Shown: positions 9,929-18,536 of the stretch, piece after piece | How positions within the stretch are numbered: position 1 is the first letter of the stretch | How the letters are laid out: each line of letters begins with the position of its first letter | Source: Cyanobacteriota bacterium | GTDB taxonomy: Bacteria > Cyanobacteriota > Cyanobacteriia > PCC-6307 > Cyanobiaceae | Reading direction: 5' to 3' | NCBI GenBank assembly: GCA_026389315.1 | Contig: JAPLIC010000016.1 | Location: forward strand, 20,141 to 84,140 | DNA: 64,000 bases | The notes under the pieces: model-generated | Database searches by the model: none | Seen by the model: the letters and a program-made list of their open reading frames with translations, nothing else | Told to the model about the DNA's origin: nothing | Program-made: the position numbers and the translations under genes

Positions 9929-10155
9929 GACCACTCCCGGGCCGGGGTGGCTTCCAGCACCGCAGCAGTGCTGGCTTCGGGTTCGGCCAGGCTGGTGTCT
10001 TCAGCTGAAGTCTCAGGCTGCAATTGGGCCCTGGCCTGGCTCTGCAGCCGGCTGACCAGCCCGTAGACCGATTTGAACGGGCGCTCGCCGAGGGCTTCGA
10101 GAATCAGATTGATGTCGTCGACGCTGAGCTCAAGACTGAGGGTGGTTTCGCCCAT
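9925..10155 (-). CDS. Small CIS-associated protein of unknown function (76 aa)
   Basis: A 76-residue acidic protein between the PAAR-tip and gp25 genes, overlapping the latter by 4 bp. The first half (LSLELSVDDINLILEALGER, then VYGLVSRLQSQA) resembles a short helical protein found in tailed phages and some CIS clusters, where a Leu-rich VDDINLILEAL helix is followed by a second amphipathic helix. The second half is low-complexity and rich in Glu, Ala, Ser and Thr. Tight coupling to gp25 and PAAR suggests a structural or assembly role near the baseplate. No function is established to my knowledge. Confidence 0.6.
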   Translation of the reverse strand: MGETTLSLELSVDDINLILEALGERPFKSVYGLVSRLQSQARAQLQPETSAEDTSLAEPEASTAAVLEATPAREWS

Positions 10156-10215
10156 GGGAAAAGTGGCAGAAAGAGGTGGCAGAAAGAGGTGGCAGTTAGG
10201 GGAGGAAAGCGGTGA

Positions 10216-10518
10216 TCAGCCCCCGATCAAAACCGTGGGGAAGCCCACGGCGATCGAGCCGCCGTGGGCCGTGCTGTCCCCCATGCGGGCGGCGGGTTTG
10301 CCGCCGATCAGCACGCTGGACGACCCCTTGACGATGGAATCGGGGGGGCCCACACAGATGCAGTTGTCCCCCAGGCAGGCCGCCGGCAGGTTGCCGATCA
10401 GCACCGTGGGGCTGCCCGGTCCGACGATCGGGCCGCCCACGTGGGGAATCGGCGACGGAACAGCGGGGGTCTGCATCGGGCAGGTGTGTAAATCGGTGAG
10501 GCGGGCGGCGGGGGGCAT
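10216..10518 (-). CDS. PAAR-domain spike tip protein (Afp10-like)
   Basis: 100 residues, consisting almost entirely of a PAAR-type repeat domain: PPAARLTDLHTCP at the start, then repeated VGPGSPTVLIGNLPAA and VLIGGKPAARMGDS units, and a final VGFPTVLIGG. These form the sharp cone capping the VgrG/gp5-like spike, with His/Cys residues (DLHTCP, DNCICVG) in the usual metal-binding positions. There is no C-terminal extension, so this copy carries no fused toxin. The gene directly follows the spike gene (33 bp). Confidence 0.9.
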   Translation of the reverse strand: MPPAARLTDLHTCPMQTPAVPSPIPHVGGPIVGPGSPTVLIGNLPAACLGDNCICVGPPDSIVKGSSSVLIGGKPAARMGDSTAHGGSIAVGFPTVLIGG

Positions 10519-10551
10519 GGTGGCGTAGTTGGTGCAGGATTTGTTGTGGAA

Positions 10552-12399
10552 TTAATTGATCTTGACCAGGGCGGCCTTGATTTCCACCATCGCATTGGAT
10601 CCCAACTTGGCTTCGGCGCCTCCTTGGGCGGCAAAGGTGGCATCGGCGGCCAGATCCACCTGGGCGGCCTTGGCGCTGAATTTGCTTTTGGCAGCCACCT
10701 CCACCGCGGTGGCCTGCAGCGAAGCCTTGGTTTGACCCTGCAAAGCGAGATTGGCTTTAGAGTCGAGTTTGATGTTGCCTTTGGCGCTAATCATGATGTC
10801 TTTATCGCTCGTCAGACTGATGCCCTTGTCGCTGAGTTCGATCTTGTTATTGTGCTGATCTTCGATGGTGATTGTTTTTGCCTTTTCATCCAGACTGATT
10901 TTATTTTTGTATTCACCATCTGCCTTGCCGGCCGCTGTGGTTTCGATGTGCAGGGCCGGTGTTTTGTCGTCAAAGACGATGCGGCTGCCGGCGCGGCTGA
11001 CGATCGCCCGCAGCGGATTGGTCTTGTCCGGGTTATGCACCGGCTGGGGCGGTTTGTTCTTGCTGCCAAACAGGGCCCCCAGAATCAGGGGCTGGCGCGG
11101 ATCGTCGTTGAGGAAACCGATCACCACCTCATCGCCCACCTCCGGCCGGAACACGAACCCCCGGCCGGCGCCCGCATCGGGGCTCAGGGGCCGGGCCCAT
11201 TGCAGGGCTTGATCCGCGGCCATCTGGGGCAGCTTCACCTGCACCCGCAGTTCGCCATCGGGATCCACCGCCAGGGAGGCCACGGTGGCGATCTGCAAAC
11301 CGATCGCCGGCGGCAGCAAGCCGGCAGCCGGCGCCTCCGCCAGCTCCGCTGTGCGGGCAAACCAATCGGCGCTCAGGCCCAGGCGCAGCTGGCTGCGCCA
11401 GCCATCGCCATCAATGGTATGGGTGATGCCAGACACCAACGCCTTGCCGTTGAAGCGCTGACCCACCCCCTTGATCTCCACCGTGTCGAGGGGTTGGAGG
11501 TCTGCGCTGCCATCCACCACGGCCGTGCCGCGCAGCAGGGACAAGCGGCTGCGCAGCAAGCGCGCATCAGCCCAGGCCTGCAGTTCGTCGGGGGCCGTTG
11601 GCGCCCCATGCAGCAGGGTGGCAGCGCTCGCTTCCACGGCCTTGGCAAGGAGCGTGTCGGATTGATTGCCGATCTGCAGGTTCGCAGGCTTGGCCCGCAC
11701 CGGGGCCGTTGGCGCCAGCTTGGCGCGATCCCAGCTCTGCACCTTGATTGATGCCCATTGCTGGACGCCATCCAGCTCCAGCTCCAGCTCCCTGGTGTCA
11801 TCGAGGCCGTAGTCGAGGATGCGCTTCGGGGCCCCCAGCGCCAGGGGCAGGGCACTGATGGCTCCGTTCTGCACGCGGATGGCCAGTCCGAGCACATCGC
11901 TGCGGCAGACGATGAAATCCCAATCACTCACATTGAACTGCACCAGTTCGGGATGGGTGATGGGGGTGCGGGCCAGGCGGCCCACCTTGAGATTGGCCTG
12001 GCTGATCAGTTGGCGCATCACCGCCGCATCGTTCTTGTTGGCATGCACGCGCGAATGGCGGGTCCGAGTCATGGTGATCGCCCGGTCCCTGACGTTCACC
12101 TTGAGCCGCAGACCCTCGCCACCGGCCGACACCGCATGGCGGGTGACGATGCCCTCGAAGATTTTTTTAGGAGCGGGGCCACCCGCCTGATAGCCCAGGG
12201 CGATGCTGATCCGGCTGCCCGGTTTGAACAGGCCGCCATCACTGATTTCAAAACAACGCTCGGCCACACTGCCATCGAGCAGGGTGAGGCTGGCCTGGGG
12301 GATGCGATTGAGCTCCAGCTGGATCTCCAGGTCCAGCAGCTCCAGCTCGGCGGGCAAGGGCCGTCCATCGCAGCTGATTTTGATGTCGGGGAGGGCCAT
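10552..12399 (-). CDS. VgrG/gp5-like spike protein (Afp8-like)
   Basis: 615 residues from the ATG at 12399, whose A is shared with the stop of the LysM gene (TGATG). The N-terminal ~330 residues are the gp27/late-control D-like hub domain (LDLEIQLELNRIPQASLTLLDG, SWDRAKLAPTAPVRA). The centre has the OB-fold with the classic GRGFVFRPEVGDEVVIGFLN and DDPRQPLILGALFG motifs. The C-terminus is a repetitive beta-helix spike with KTITIEDQHNNKIELSDKGI and alanine-rich repeats ending MVEIKAALVKIN. Trimer forms the hub and needle that carries the PAAR tip. No effector domain is fused. Length is normal for a CIS spike. Confidence 0.92.
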   Translation of the reverse strand: MALPDIKISCDGRPLPAELELLDLEIQLELNRIPQASLTLLDGSVAERCFEISDGGLFKPGSRISIALGYQAGGPAPKKIFEGIVTRHAVSAGGEGLRLKVNVRDRAITMTRTRHSRVHANKNDAAVMRQLISQANLKVGRLARTPITHPELVQFNVSDWDFIVCRSDVLGLAIRVQNGAISALPLALGAPKRILDYGLDDTRELELELDGVQQWASIKVQSWDRAKLAPTAPVRAKPANLQIGNQSDTLLAKAVEASAATLLHGAPTAPDELQAWADARLLRSRLSLLRGTAVVDGSADLQPLDTVEIKGVGQRFNGKALVSGITHTIDGDGWRSQLRLGLSADWFARTAELAEAPAAGLLPPAIGLQIATVASLAVDPDGELRVQVKLPQMAADQALQWARPLSPDAGAGRGFVFRPEVGDEVVIGFLNDDPRQPLILGALFGSKNKPPQPVHNPDKTNPLRAIVSRAGSRIVFDDKTPALHIETTAAGKADGEYKNKISLDEKAKTITIEDQHNNKIELSDKGISLTSDKDIMISAKGNIKLDSKANLALQGQTKASLQATAVEVAAKSKFSAKAAQVDLAADATFAAQGGAEAKLGSNAMVEIKAALVKIN

Positions 12400-13133
12400 C
12401 AACTTGGGCCTCCTGGGGGAGTCAACGGCGGAAACAGCAACTGGCTGCCGGGGGCGAGGCTGCGCAAGCTCTCCAGTTGATTGAAGGCCGCCACCTGCAG
12501 GTAGGGATCGGTGGATCCGTAATACCTCAGGCAGAGCATCGGCAGGGTTTCACCAGCGAGCACCAGGTGGCGATGGCTGAGATCGGGAGACGACAATCGC
12601 AGGCGCGCCTGTTGTTTTTTGACATCTACCGCCTCCACAAAATTGGCATTGATTTCAGCCAACAAAGGCTCGCCGTTTTTATCCATTAATGGATAAACTA
12701 ATTCGTAATTCTTGAGCCTTGCTTCCAAGGTCGAGCGGATACCTGCCTGTACCCAACTCAAACGCAGAAAGGAAGGCTCATGGGAATCGCCATTGATTTG
12801 ATTGCAGAGCCTGAGAAAGAGGGCCACCTGCTTGGCCACCCCTTGCTTGGGGCCCAGGAGCTCGCTAGCGCCATAGCGTCCGAAGTTGATGCCATTGAAC
12901 AACAAGGTGACCGCGAGCTGCCGCGAGCCGCTGGCGTGGAAGCGAGCCTGGGCCGAACTTGTCGACAGTCCTTGGCCCGACTGGTAATTTTGTTCTTGCT
13001 TTACTTTTAAGCTTGTTAGATCGTATTGAGCATGTAGTTTATGAGGGGCTGGGCTGACGGGGCGTGAGTATTTCTTGTCCACAAAGGCGGTGATATTGAA
13101 CCGTTGTGGTTTGGCGAGGTTGAGTTCGGGCAT
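12399..13133 (-). CDS. LysM-domain baseplate hub/tube-junction protein (Afp7-like)
   Basis: 244 residues starting MPELNLAKPQRFNITAFVDK, the start chosen because it lies 7 bp after the DUF5908 gene. The first ~170 residues are beta-rich (LQVAA and VTLLFNGINFGRYG segments). The C-terminal 50 residues form a LysM-like motif, LVLAGETLPMLCLRYYGSTD followed by NQLESLRSLAPGSQLLFPPL. In contractile tails this family (gp53/Afp7) joins the spike hub to the wedges and helps seat the tube. The gene overlaps the spike gene by one base. Confidence 0.85.
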   Translation of the reverse strand: MPELNLAKPQRFNITAFVDKKYSRPVSPAPHKLHAQYDLTSLKVKQEQNYQSGQGLSTSSAQARFHASGSRQLAVTLLFNGINFGRYGASELLGPKQGVAKQVALFLRLCNQINGDSHEPSFLRLSWVQAGIRSTLEARLKNYELVYPLMDKNGEPLLAEINANFVEAVDVKKQQARLRLSSPDLSHRHLVLAGETLPMLCLRYYGSTDPYLQVAAFNQLESLRSLAPGSQLLFPPLTPPGGPS

Positions 13134-13140
13134 GGCTGGT

Positions 13141-13356
13141 TCAGCGCTCTTTGAGCTGGGCCAGTTGGCGCAGCACGGACCGGGTGCAGCGGGCCACAAG
13201 CTCGCTTTCCTGGGATCCTCCCAGGCTGGACAGGGGCGCCGTCGACCAACCGGCTTGGGGGCTTCCGGTCGGATCCCTGCCCTGCTGGGGTGGCGCTGGG
13301 GCTGGTTGGGCTTGCACCACGGCCCGAATAATGAGTTGCCTGATTTCGATGGTCAT
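13141..13356 (-). CDS. DUF5908 family small CIS protein (Afp6-like)
   Basis: 71 residues with the family-typical opening MTIEIRQLIIRAVV, a Pro/Gly-rich middle and a C-terminal helix with Cys-Arg (ARCTRSVLRQLAQLKER). Small proteins with this start are found just before the LysM protein in CIS clusters. It shares one base with the upstream tube-type gene and is 7 bp from the LysM gene. Function is not well established; a role in hub assembly is inferred from conserved position. Confidence 0.75.
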   Translation of the reverse strand: MTIEIRQLIIRAVVQAQPAPAPPQQGRDPTGSPQAGWSTAPLSSLGGSQESELVARCTRSVLRQLAQLKER

Positions 13357-13838
13357 CAGAGCTGGATCAGCCGCATGCCGGCATAGGTGAGACTCAAGCT
13401 TTCAATCAAGACCTCTTCGCCTTTGGCGTTGAGGCTGGCGAGTTGCCAGGCCACGGGAAAGGCTTCGCAGAATTTCCACGCCATCGTGGGAATGCCAAGT
13501 TCTGAAAAGACGGTGACCAAGACATCGGAGCGAAAGAACTGAAATTCGTTGAGAACCTCTTTGATTTGCATCGAAAGGGGCGAGCCGATGACGACGCCTC
13601 GTTTAAGCTCGAGTTTGGCGTAGTCGATGCCCGTAGGGATGACCCTTTTCGAAATAGAACTGACTGAGGTTGGATCTGGTTTGGTGCTGATGGTGGCCCC
13701 CATGCCAGAAACCTCCTGAAAGCGAATATCCAGGGGATTCGGGATGATGCCGGCGGCAAAGAAAAAGACACCGAAGCGATGGGTCATCGGTAGACCCAAG
13801 GCTTGATTCCATGGTGGAGTCGGTAGGGGGAAAGCCAT
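13356..13838 (-). CDS. Tube-type protein, probable tube initiator (Afp5-like)
   Basis: 160 residues of the gp19-like tail tube fold, more divergent than the two paralogues at 13844-14763. Visible features are RFGVFFFAAGIIPNPLDIRF, a central FQEVSGMGATIS with the SGM/SGL turn typical of tubes, VIGSPLSMQIKEVLNEFQFF, and a final SLSLTYAGMRLIQL. The order sheath, tube, tube, divergent tube, DUF5908 and LysM matches extracellular CIS, where the divergent copy caps the baseplate end of the tube. The start may instead be the internal Met at residue 18 (MTHRFGVFFF). Confidence 0.78.
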   Translation of the reverse strand: MAFPLPTPPWNQALGLPMTHRFGVFFFAAGIIPNPLDIRFQEVSGMGATISTKPDPTSVSSISKRVIPTGIDYAKLELKRGVVIGSPLSMQIKEVLNEFQFFRSDVLVTVFSELGIPTMAWKFCEAFPVAWQLASLNAKGEEVLIESLSLTYAGMRLIQL

Positions 13839-13843
13839 GCTGA

Positions 13844-14293
13844 TCAGAAGGGATGTTTGATAGACCAGCCCTTGGCCCGTAGCTCCAACCTCTCAACGAC
13901 CACCTCATTGCCCTGGGCGTCCAGATTGGCTCCGGTCAGCTTTACGGGGATGGCCCGATTGGCCTGCCAGGCGATCTTGGGTTGGCCATCGGCTTGGCAG
14001 AGCTGGACCTGCAGCATCCGAGCATCACCCTGGCGCAACCAATCATGCAGACTCGATTCGGCCACCACCACCCCCTGGGACAGGGTGAGGGTGGTGTAAG
14101 TGCTGATGTAATAAGTGCTAATACTCTCGCCATCGAGAAAGGAGAGGCCGTCGCGATAGGTGACCGCCGATCGCTCCCAAACCAGACCTTCCACCTTGCT
14201 GAAACGCATGGCAATGGCGCCAACAATTACACGATAGTTATAGGCAACTAAGGGGTAGTCTGTCGGTTTTGCACTGGGAGCGGGAGCTGCCAT
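13844..14293 (-). CDS. CIS inner tube protein (gp19-like), copy 2
   Basis: 149 residues of the T4-like tail tube family: YPLVAYNYRVIVGAIAMRFS, then a VEGLVWERSAVTYRDG strand, and a C-terminus VVVERLELRAKGWSIKHPF. It is clearly paralogous to the next-upstream tube gene (shared YPL-VYNYRV opening) and overlaps that gene's stop by one base. Two hexamer-forming tube paralogues with different sequences suggest either a mixed tube or alternative use at the ends. Confidence 0.85.
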   Translation of the reverse strand: MAAPAPSAKPTDYPLVAYNYRVIVGAIAMRFSKVEGLVWERSAVTYRDGLSFLDGESISTYYISTYTTLTLSQGVVVAESSLHDWLRQGDARMLQVQLCQADGQPKIAWQANRAIPVKLTGANLDAQGNEVVVERLELRAKGWSIKHPF

Positions 14294-14763
14294 CAGGTTT
14301 CTTCCATGGTGATGAGATCGGCTTGAAGATCCAGGGTTTCAATAGCGGCGTCATTCGATTTGGCATCAAAACTTGGGGCGCTTAGTTTGGTCGGAAAGGC
14401 ATTGATCGCTTTCCAGGAAATGACGGGGTTTCCTTGCTCGTCACAAAGCCGAATGAAAACATCTTTTTTTTCCACCTGGTTAGTTTGTATGGTTTGAATC
14501 CAGCCATATAACGACTTGATGCTGACGCTTTTGACCACCCCTTTTTTCAGGCTGATGGTAGTGGCGCTGCGTTGGCCAGGGAAATAGAAGGTTCGTGGTC
14601 CTGGTTGCTTGGTAATTGGGCTTTCCTTATAGGTGCCGACTTCATAGCCAATTGTCAGGCCAGAGACCTCCGAGAAAGCGATGCTTTCACCGCCGATCTC
14701 AACCCTGTAGTTATAGACAGGTAGTGGGTATTCTGTGCGAATGGTGGCTGGAGTGGTGGCCAT
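14293..14763 (-). CDS. CIS inner tube protein (gp19-like), copy 1
   Basis: 156 residues. Opening EYPLPVYNYRVEIGGESIAF, followed by the tube signature FSEVSGLTIGYEVGTYKES, then YFPGQRSATTISLKKGVV, and a C-terminal IETLDLQADLITMEE. This is the copy closest to the canonical Afp1 tube and the first after the sheath, so it is the likely main tube subunit. Starts 71 bp after the sheath stop. Base composition is visibly less GC-rich than the baseplate genes. Confidence 0.88.
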   Translation of the reverse strand: MATTPATIRTEYPLPVYNYRVEIGGESIAFSEVSGLTIGYEVGTYKESPITKQPGPRTFYFPGQRSATTISLKKGVVKSVSIKSLYGWIQTIQTNQVEKKDVFIRLCDEQGNPVISWKAINAFPTKLSAPSFDAKSNDAAIETLDLQADLITMEET

Positions 14764-14834
14764 GGTGCTGGGGACAGAGGTGAGGGGACTAGGCTGTAGA
14801 GAGAAAGGGTCTGATCAGATAAGCGGGTATTGAA

Positions 14835-16331
14835 CTACTCGGCGAGCTTGTGGGAAAAGCGCAGAATGATGAATTCGGCTGGCCTTACAGCAGCCAAGCC
14901 AATTTCCACAATCAATTTGCCGGCCAAGATGTCATCCGTGGTCATAGTTTTGCCTAGGCCCACATTGACGAAGTAAGCTTGTTCGGCTTTGGTTCCCTGC
15001 AGGGCGCCACGCTCCCATAAAGTGTAGAGATAACTGTCAATCATGCCCTTAACTTTGAGCCACGTAGAAATATCGTTAGGCTCAAAGACGGCGAAAGCGG
15101 TTGCTTTTTTCACCGATTCTTCGACAGTAATGAACAGGCGTCGAACCGGAATGAATCTCCACTCATTACTATTGCCATCCAGGGTGCGCGCACCCCACAC
15201 CACGGTGCCTGAGCCTGGGAAGCTGCGGATGGCGTTGATGGATTTGCCAGTGGAGTCGATATTGAGACCCTCTTGGTCTTCCGTTGTGACTTGGATCACA
15301 GGAGCTACTACGGCTTGAAGGCTGATATTGGCGGGCGCTTTCCAGATGCCACGCTCGCGATCGACACTGACATAGGCGCCAGCAATGGCAGCGCTGGGGG
15401 GCAGGATGACCCGCTGGTCGGCAAGTAATTTTAAGATTTTATTGTAATGTATATTATTTACGCCTGTACTAAGTTCATTGAGTTTAAACTTTGTTGCCAC
15501 CGCTGCAGGAGCTGCACCAGCGGCCTTAGGCTTTGCAGCGCCTTCCCCCGAGGCGGCTTCCCCAGCGCCTCCAGCGGCGACGGCTCCAGCGGCATTTGTT
15601 TTAATATAAACTTCAATTTCACTCGTCGTGGTCCTATGGGACAAGGAGGTAATTAGATCAGGATAGTAAACTGCTCCACGATCAAGACGCTCTGTCCCAA
15701 CAACACTGCGTAGCCCCGTTGCCGAATCTGAAGTAACATCACTTGGCATTTTATTAGTATAATCCATTTGCGTGTCAAGGATGGCGAATCGATCTTTCAT
15801 TTTATAGGCGTGAGCCAGGGCTTTCTGATAGATATCACCATAATCTTTGCCGAGCTGAGTTGCTTCTGGAATAAGAACTAATGTTGGATCATCGGCTTTC
15901 TCTAGTTCTTCAATACCGCCCAGGAATTTTTCTTTGACAAAATCAGCCCCAGGGGCAGTGCTTCCAACGGACACCACGTAACAGCGTCCTCCGCCATTAC
16001 GGAAATAATGGTCAATAGCATACCAGAGCAAAAATTTAGGCTTGCTAAATATTGGTACGGTTTTGCTACTTGAATCTTGGATCTCATAGGAAAATTCTAG
16101 GGCTTCACCTGCTGTGACGATGATTTTCCAAGGTGCACTTGGTGCTTGGCCAAAGCTTTCCTCATAATCACGTAGCGATCTGATTACCTTGACGATTGGG
16201 AGGTCACCAGTATGGGTTTCTGTGTATCCAATAAAGGCGGGGATTGCCGTAGCAATTTCTGCTACTGAAGGGGGTAGCGTGGAGATTTCCTCCACATAGA
16301 TTCCCGGGGTTGCGTAGGTGGTTGGAGCCAT
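14835..16331 (-). CDS. CIS contractile sheath protein
   Basis: 498 residues of the phage tail sheath family. The N-terminus YATPGIYVEEISTLPPSVAE and AIPAFIGYTE is diagnostic. The C-terminal ~150 residues contain VWGARTLDGNSNEWRFIPVRR, FEPNDISTWLKVKGMIDSYL and a final FIILRFSHKLAE, the part that interlocks with neighbours in the helical sheath. About residues 240-280 there is a low-complexity Ala/Gly/Lys-rich insertion, not expected in the conserved core and probably surface-exposed. Only one sheath gene is present, unlike Afp/PVC clusters with three. Sheath contraction drives the tube and spike outward. Confidence 0.95.
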   Translation of the reverse strand: MAPTTYATPGIYVEEISTLPPSVAEIATAIPAFIGYTETHTGDLPIVKVIRSLRDYEESFGQAPSAPWKIIVTAGEALEFSYEIQDSSSKTVPIFSKPKFLLWYAIDHYFRNGGGRCYVVSVGSTAPGADFVKEKFLGGIEELEKADDPTLVLIPEATQLGKDYGDIYQKALAHAYKMKDRFAILDTQMDYTNKMPSDVTSDSATGLRSVVGTERLDRGAVYYPDLITSLSHRTTTSEIEVYIKTNAAGAVAAGGAGEAASGEGAAKPKAAGAAPAAVATKFKLNELSTGVNNIHYNKILKLLADQRVILPPSAAIAGAYVSVDRERGIWKAPANISLQAVVAPVIQVTTEDQEGLNIDSTGKSINAIRSFPGSGTVVWGARTLDGNSNEWRFIPVRRLFITVEESVKKATAFAVFEPNDISTWLKVKGMIDSYLYTLWERGALQGTKAEQAYFVNVGLGKTMTTDDILAGKLIVEIGLAAVRPAEFIILRFSHKLAE

Positions 16332-16423
16332 GGAAAGGTGGGGGAGCGAGGGGGTCGAAGTGGCTGATCGAATCGAAAGGCCAAGAGCCTTATCAAGGGC
16401 AGAGGCTTAGATTAGGTCCATGA

Positions 16424-17056
16424 TTAAGTTGTATTGCTGTCTATCATTGTGTCTATTACTTCAGCCTTTTCTTTATCCATTAATTTGACAATTATATCTT
16501 TTGTTTTCTCGCTGCTTTGCGGTTGTGGGTCCCTAAGGGTAATCAGTTTGATCTTGTACAAAAGAGCGGGGTGTTGGGTGATTTTCAGGGCGCCCCATAC
16601 TTCATTTTGTTGCTGGAAATTGAGTGAAATCATCTCGCATCTAAGGCTTTCGATACCATCTGGCATATTATTTGGTGATGGAGCCTGATTGTCCGCCTTT
16701 TTTAGGACCGGATGGGTTTGGAAGAATCGGATAATATCGGTTAGATAGTTCCAGGATGTGGGGTAATCGTTGAAGCGGGCAATGAAAAGCGCAGATATTG
16801 TAAGAGGAATGTCGGGATTGATCCGTTGTTTGTAACTATCATAGTATGGATTAGCGCCTCTCATTTCCCGCTCTTCTTCGATATTGACGACGAGTATGTT
16901 GACCCTGCCTGATTGAATATTCAGCGGATCAATCTTGTCTCCTTCAATAAACACAACCAGGGGCTGCCCAGAGTCTGTTTTCCCCTCCTGAAGGTGAGCA
17001 TTGACCTGATCGCGCAGAAATGTGAGGGCAGCGCCTATCAACTGGACCTCCAGCAT
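16424..17056 (-). CDS. DUF4255 protein, CIS tube terminator/cap (Afp16-like)
   Basis: 210 residues from the ATG at 17056 (MLEVQLIGAALTFLRDQVNA). This start is preferred over a TTG at 17125 because DUF4255 proteins begin at this helix and an AAGGG ribosome site lies 6 bases before it. The domain shows VVFIEGDKIDPLN, VNILVVNIEEEREMRG, PDIPLTISALFIARF and a final region that contacts the sheath end. In CIS the DUF4255/Pvc16 family forms the terminal cap that stabilises tube and sheath. It is the first gene of the CIS operon, followed after 92 bp by the sheath. Confidence 0.88.
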   Translation of the reverse strand: MLEVQLIGAALTFLRDQVNAHLQEGKTDSGQPLVVFIEGDKIDPLNIQSGRVNILVVNIEEEREMRGANPYYDSYKQRINPDIPLTISALFIARFNDYPTSWNYLTDIIRFFQTHPVLKKADNQAPSPNNMPDGIESLRCEMISLNFQQQNEVWGALKITQHPALLYKIKLITLRDPQPQSSEKTKDIIVKLMDKEKAEVIDTMIDSNTT

Positions 17057-17180
17057 GGAGGTCCCTTGCGGAAATTGACTAGGCAGGATGGGAGATGTTC
17101 CATTACCTTGCCAATACAAGGCCAATATAAGATTTATTCCAATATTAACTTATCGGCATTCCTTGCTTAGGAATGATTTT

Positions 17181-17193
17181 GACAAAATTTGTC
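17181..17193. promoter_or_regulatory. Inverted repeat upstream of the CIS operon
   Basis: GACAAA-A-TTTGTC, a 6-bp perfect inverted repeat around one central base, about 125 bp upstream of the DUF4255 start. It lies in the 238-bp AT-rich gap between the CIS and ndhH, which contains no gene I can support. It could be an operator for the CIS promoter. No regulator gene is adjacent and no -10/-35 pair was convincing. Confidence 0.3.
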
Positions 17194-17294
17194 GCAATCT
17201 GTAACCTGTCTGGGGGCATGGCGCCACATTTTTTGCTTCCCTGGCTGCCCCAGGCTTTCTCCGGCCTGGCGCGGCGAAGCTGCCTAGGTGATCT

Positions 17295-18479
17295 TCAGCG
17301 ATCCACCGACCCCATGATCACGTCGATGGAGCCGAGGATGGCCATGATGTCGGCCACCTTGGCCCCCTTGAGGATGTGGGGCAGGATCTGGAGGTTGTTG
17401 AGGTCGGCGGCACGGATTTTGAAGCGCCAGGGGGTGACATCGTCGTTGCCCTGGATGAAGACACCGATTTCGCCCTTGCCGGATTCAAGGCGGGTGTAGA
17501 GCTCGCCGCTGGGAATCTTGAAAGTGGGGGCTACTTTTTTGGCGACGTATTGGTAGTCGAAGCCATAGGCGTCACTGCTTTTGCCTTCGCTGATGCGGCG
17601 GGCCTCCAGGTTTTCGGTGGGTCCGCCGGGAATCATGCGGATCGCCTGGCGCAGAATCTTGAGGGATTGGCGCATTTCTTCGACGCGCACGCGGTAGCGG
17701 GCGAAGCAGTCGCCTTCTTTTTCCCAGGCAACGGCCCACTCGAAGTCGTCGTAGCACTCGTAGTGGTCGACCTTGCGCAGGTCCCAGGGGACGCCGGAGG
17801 CGCGCAGCATCGGTCCGGACAGGCTCCAGTTGATGGCTTGATCGCGGCTGACGACGCCAAGGCCCTCAATGCGGCGGCGGAAGATGGGATTGTTGGTGAT
17901 CAGTTTTTCGTATTCATCGATTTTGGGGCCGAACCAGTTGCAAAAGTCTTCGCATTTCTCCAGCCAGCCGTAGGGCAGATCGACCGCCACACCACCGATG
18001 CGGAAATAGTTGTTGTTGATCAGTCGTTGGCCGGTGGCCGCTTCCCAGAGGTCGTAGATCATCTCCCGTTCGCGGAAGATGTAAAAGAAGGGCGTCTGGG
18101 CCCCCACATCGGCCAAAAAGGGGCCCAGCCACAGCAGGTGGTTGGCGATGCGGTTCAGCTCCAGCATCAAGACGCGGATGTAGCTGGCCCGCCGCGGCAC
18201 CTGGACATTGGCCAGCCGCTCGGGGGCATTGACCACGATGGCCTCATAGAACATGCCGGCCGCGTAGTCCATGCGGCTCACGTAGGGCACGTACATGATG
18301 CTGGTGCGGTTTTCGGCGATCTTCTCCATGCCGCGATGGAGATAGCCGATCACCGGCTCGCAGTCCACCACATCCTCGCCATCAAGGGTCACCACCAGCC
18401 GCAGCACCCCGTGCATCGAGGGGTGGTGGGGGCCGAAGTTGACCACCATCGGCTCGGTGCGCGTTTCCAGCTGGGTCAT
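17295..18479 (-). CDS. ndhH: NAD(P)H-quinone oxidoreductase subunit H
   Basis: 394 residues, the usual cyanobacterial length, from the ATG at 18479 ([20 protein letters not shown]). Diagnostic 49-kDa subunit motifs are [41 protein letters not shown] and the C-terminal DVIMGSVDR. The protein contributes to the quinone-binding pocket of the NDH-1 complex in thylakoid membranes, used for cyclic electron flow, respiration and CO2 uptake. The frame extends upstream without a stop but that region overlaps the haloperoxidase 3' end and contains a hairpin, so it is not coding. It appears to be monocistronic here. Confidence 0.97.
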   Translation of the reverse strand: MTQLETRTEPMVVNFGPHHPSMHGVLRLVVTLDGEDVVDCEPVIGYLHRGMEKIAENRTSIMYVPYVSRMDYAAGMFYEAIVVNAPERLANVQVPRRASYIRVLMLELNRIANHLLWLGPFLADVGAQTPFFYIFREREMIYDLWEAATGQRLINNNYFRIGGVAVDLPYGWLEKCEDFCNWFGPKIDEYEKLITNNPIFRRRIEGLGVVSRDQAINWSLSGPMLRASGVPWDLRKVDHYECYDDFEWAVAWEKEGDCFARYRVRVEEMRQSLKILRQAIRMIPGGPTENLEARRISEGKSSDAYGFDYQYVAKKVAPTFKIPSGELYTRLESGKGEIGVFIQGNDDVTPWRFKIRAADLNNLQILPHILKGAKVADIMAILGSIDVIMGSVDR

Positions 18480-18536
18480 GGGAAGGCGAAGGCCGTGGCA
18501 AGCGGGGATTCTAAGGAGCCCGCGGCGGAAATCTGG

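Noticed and set aside
1..17056. Prophage or type VI secretion reading of the CIS cluster
   Set aside because: No capsid, portal, terminase, TssB/C pair, TssJLM or ClpV visible; DUF4255, DUF5908, LysM and PAAR in this order indicate an extracellular-type CIS.
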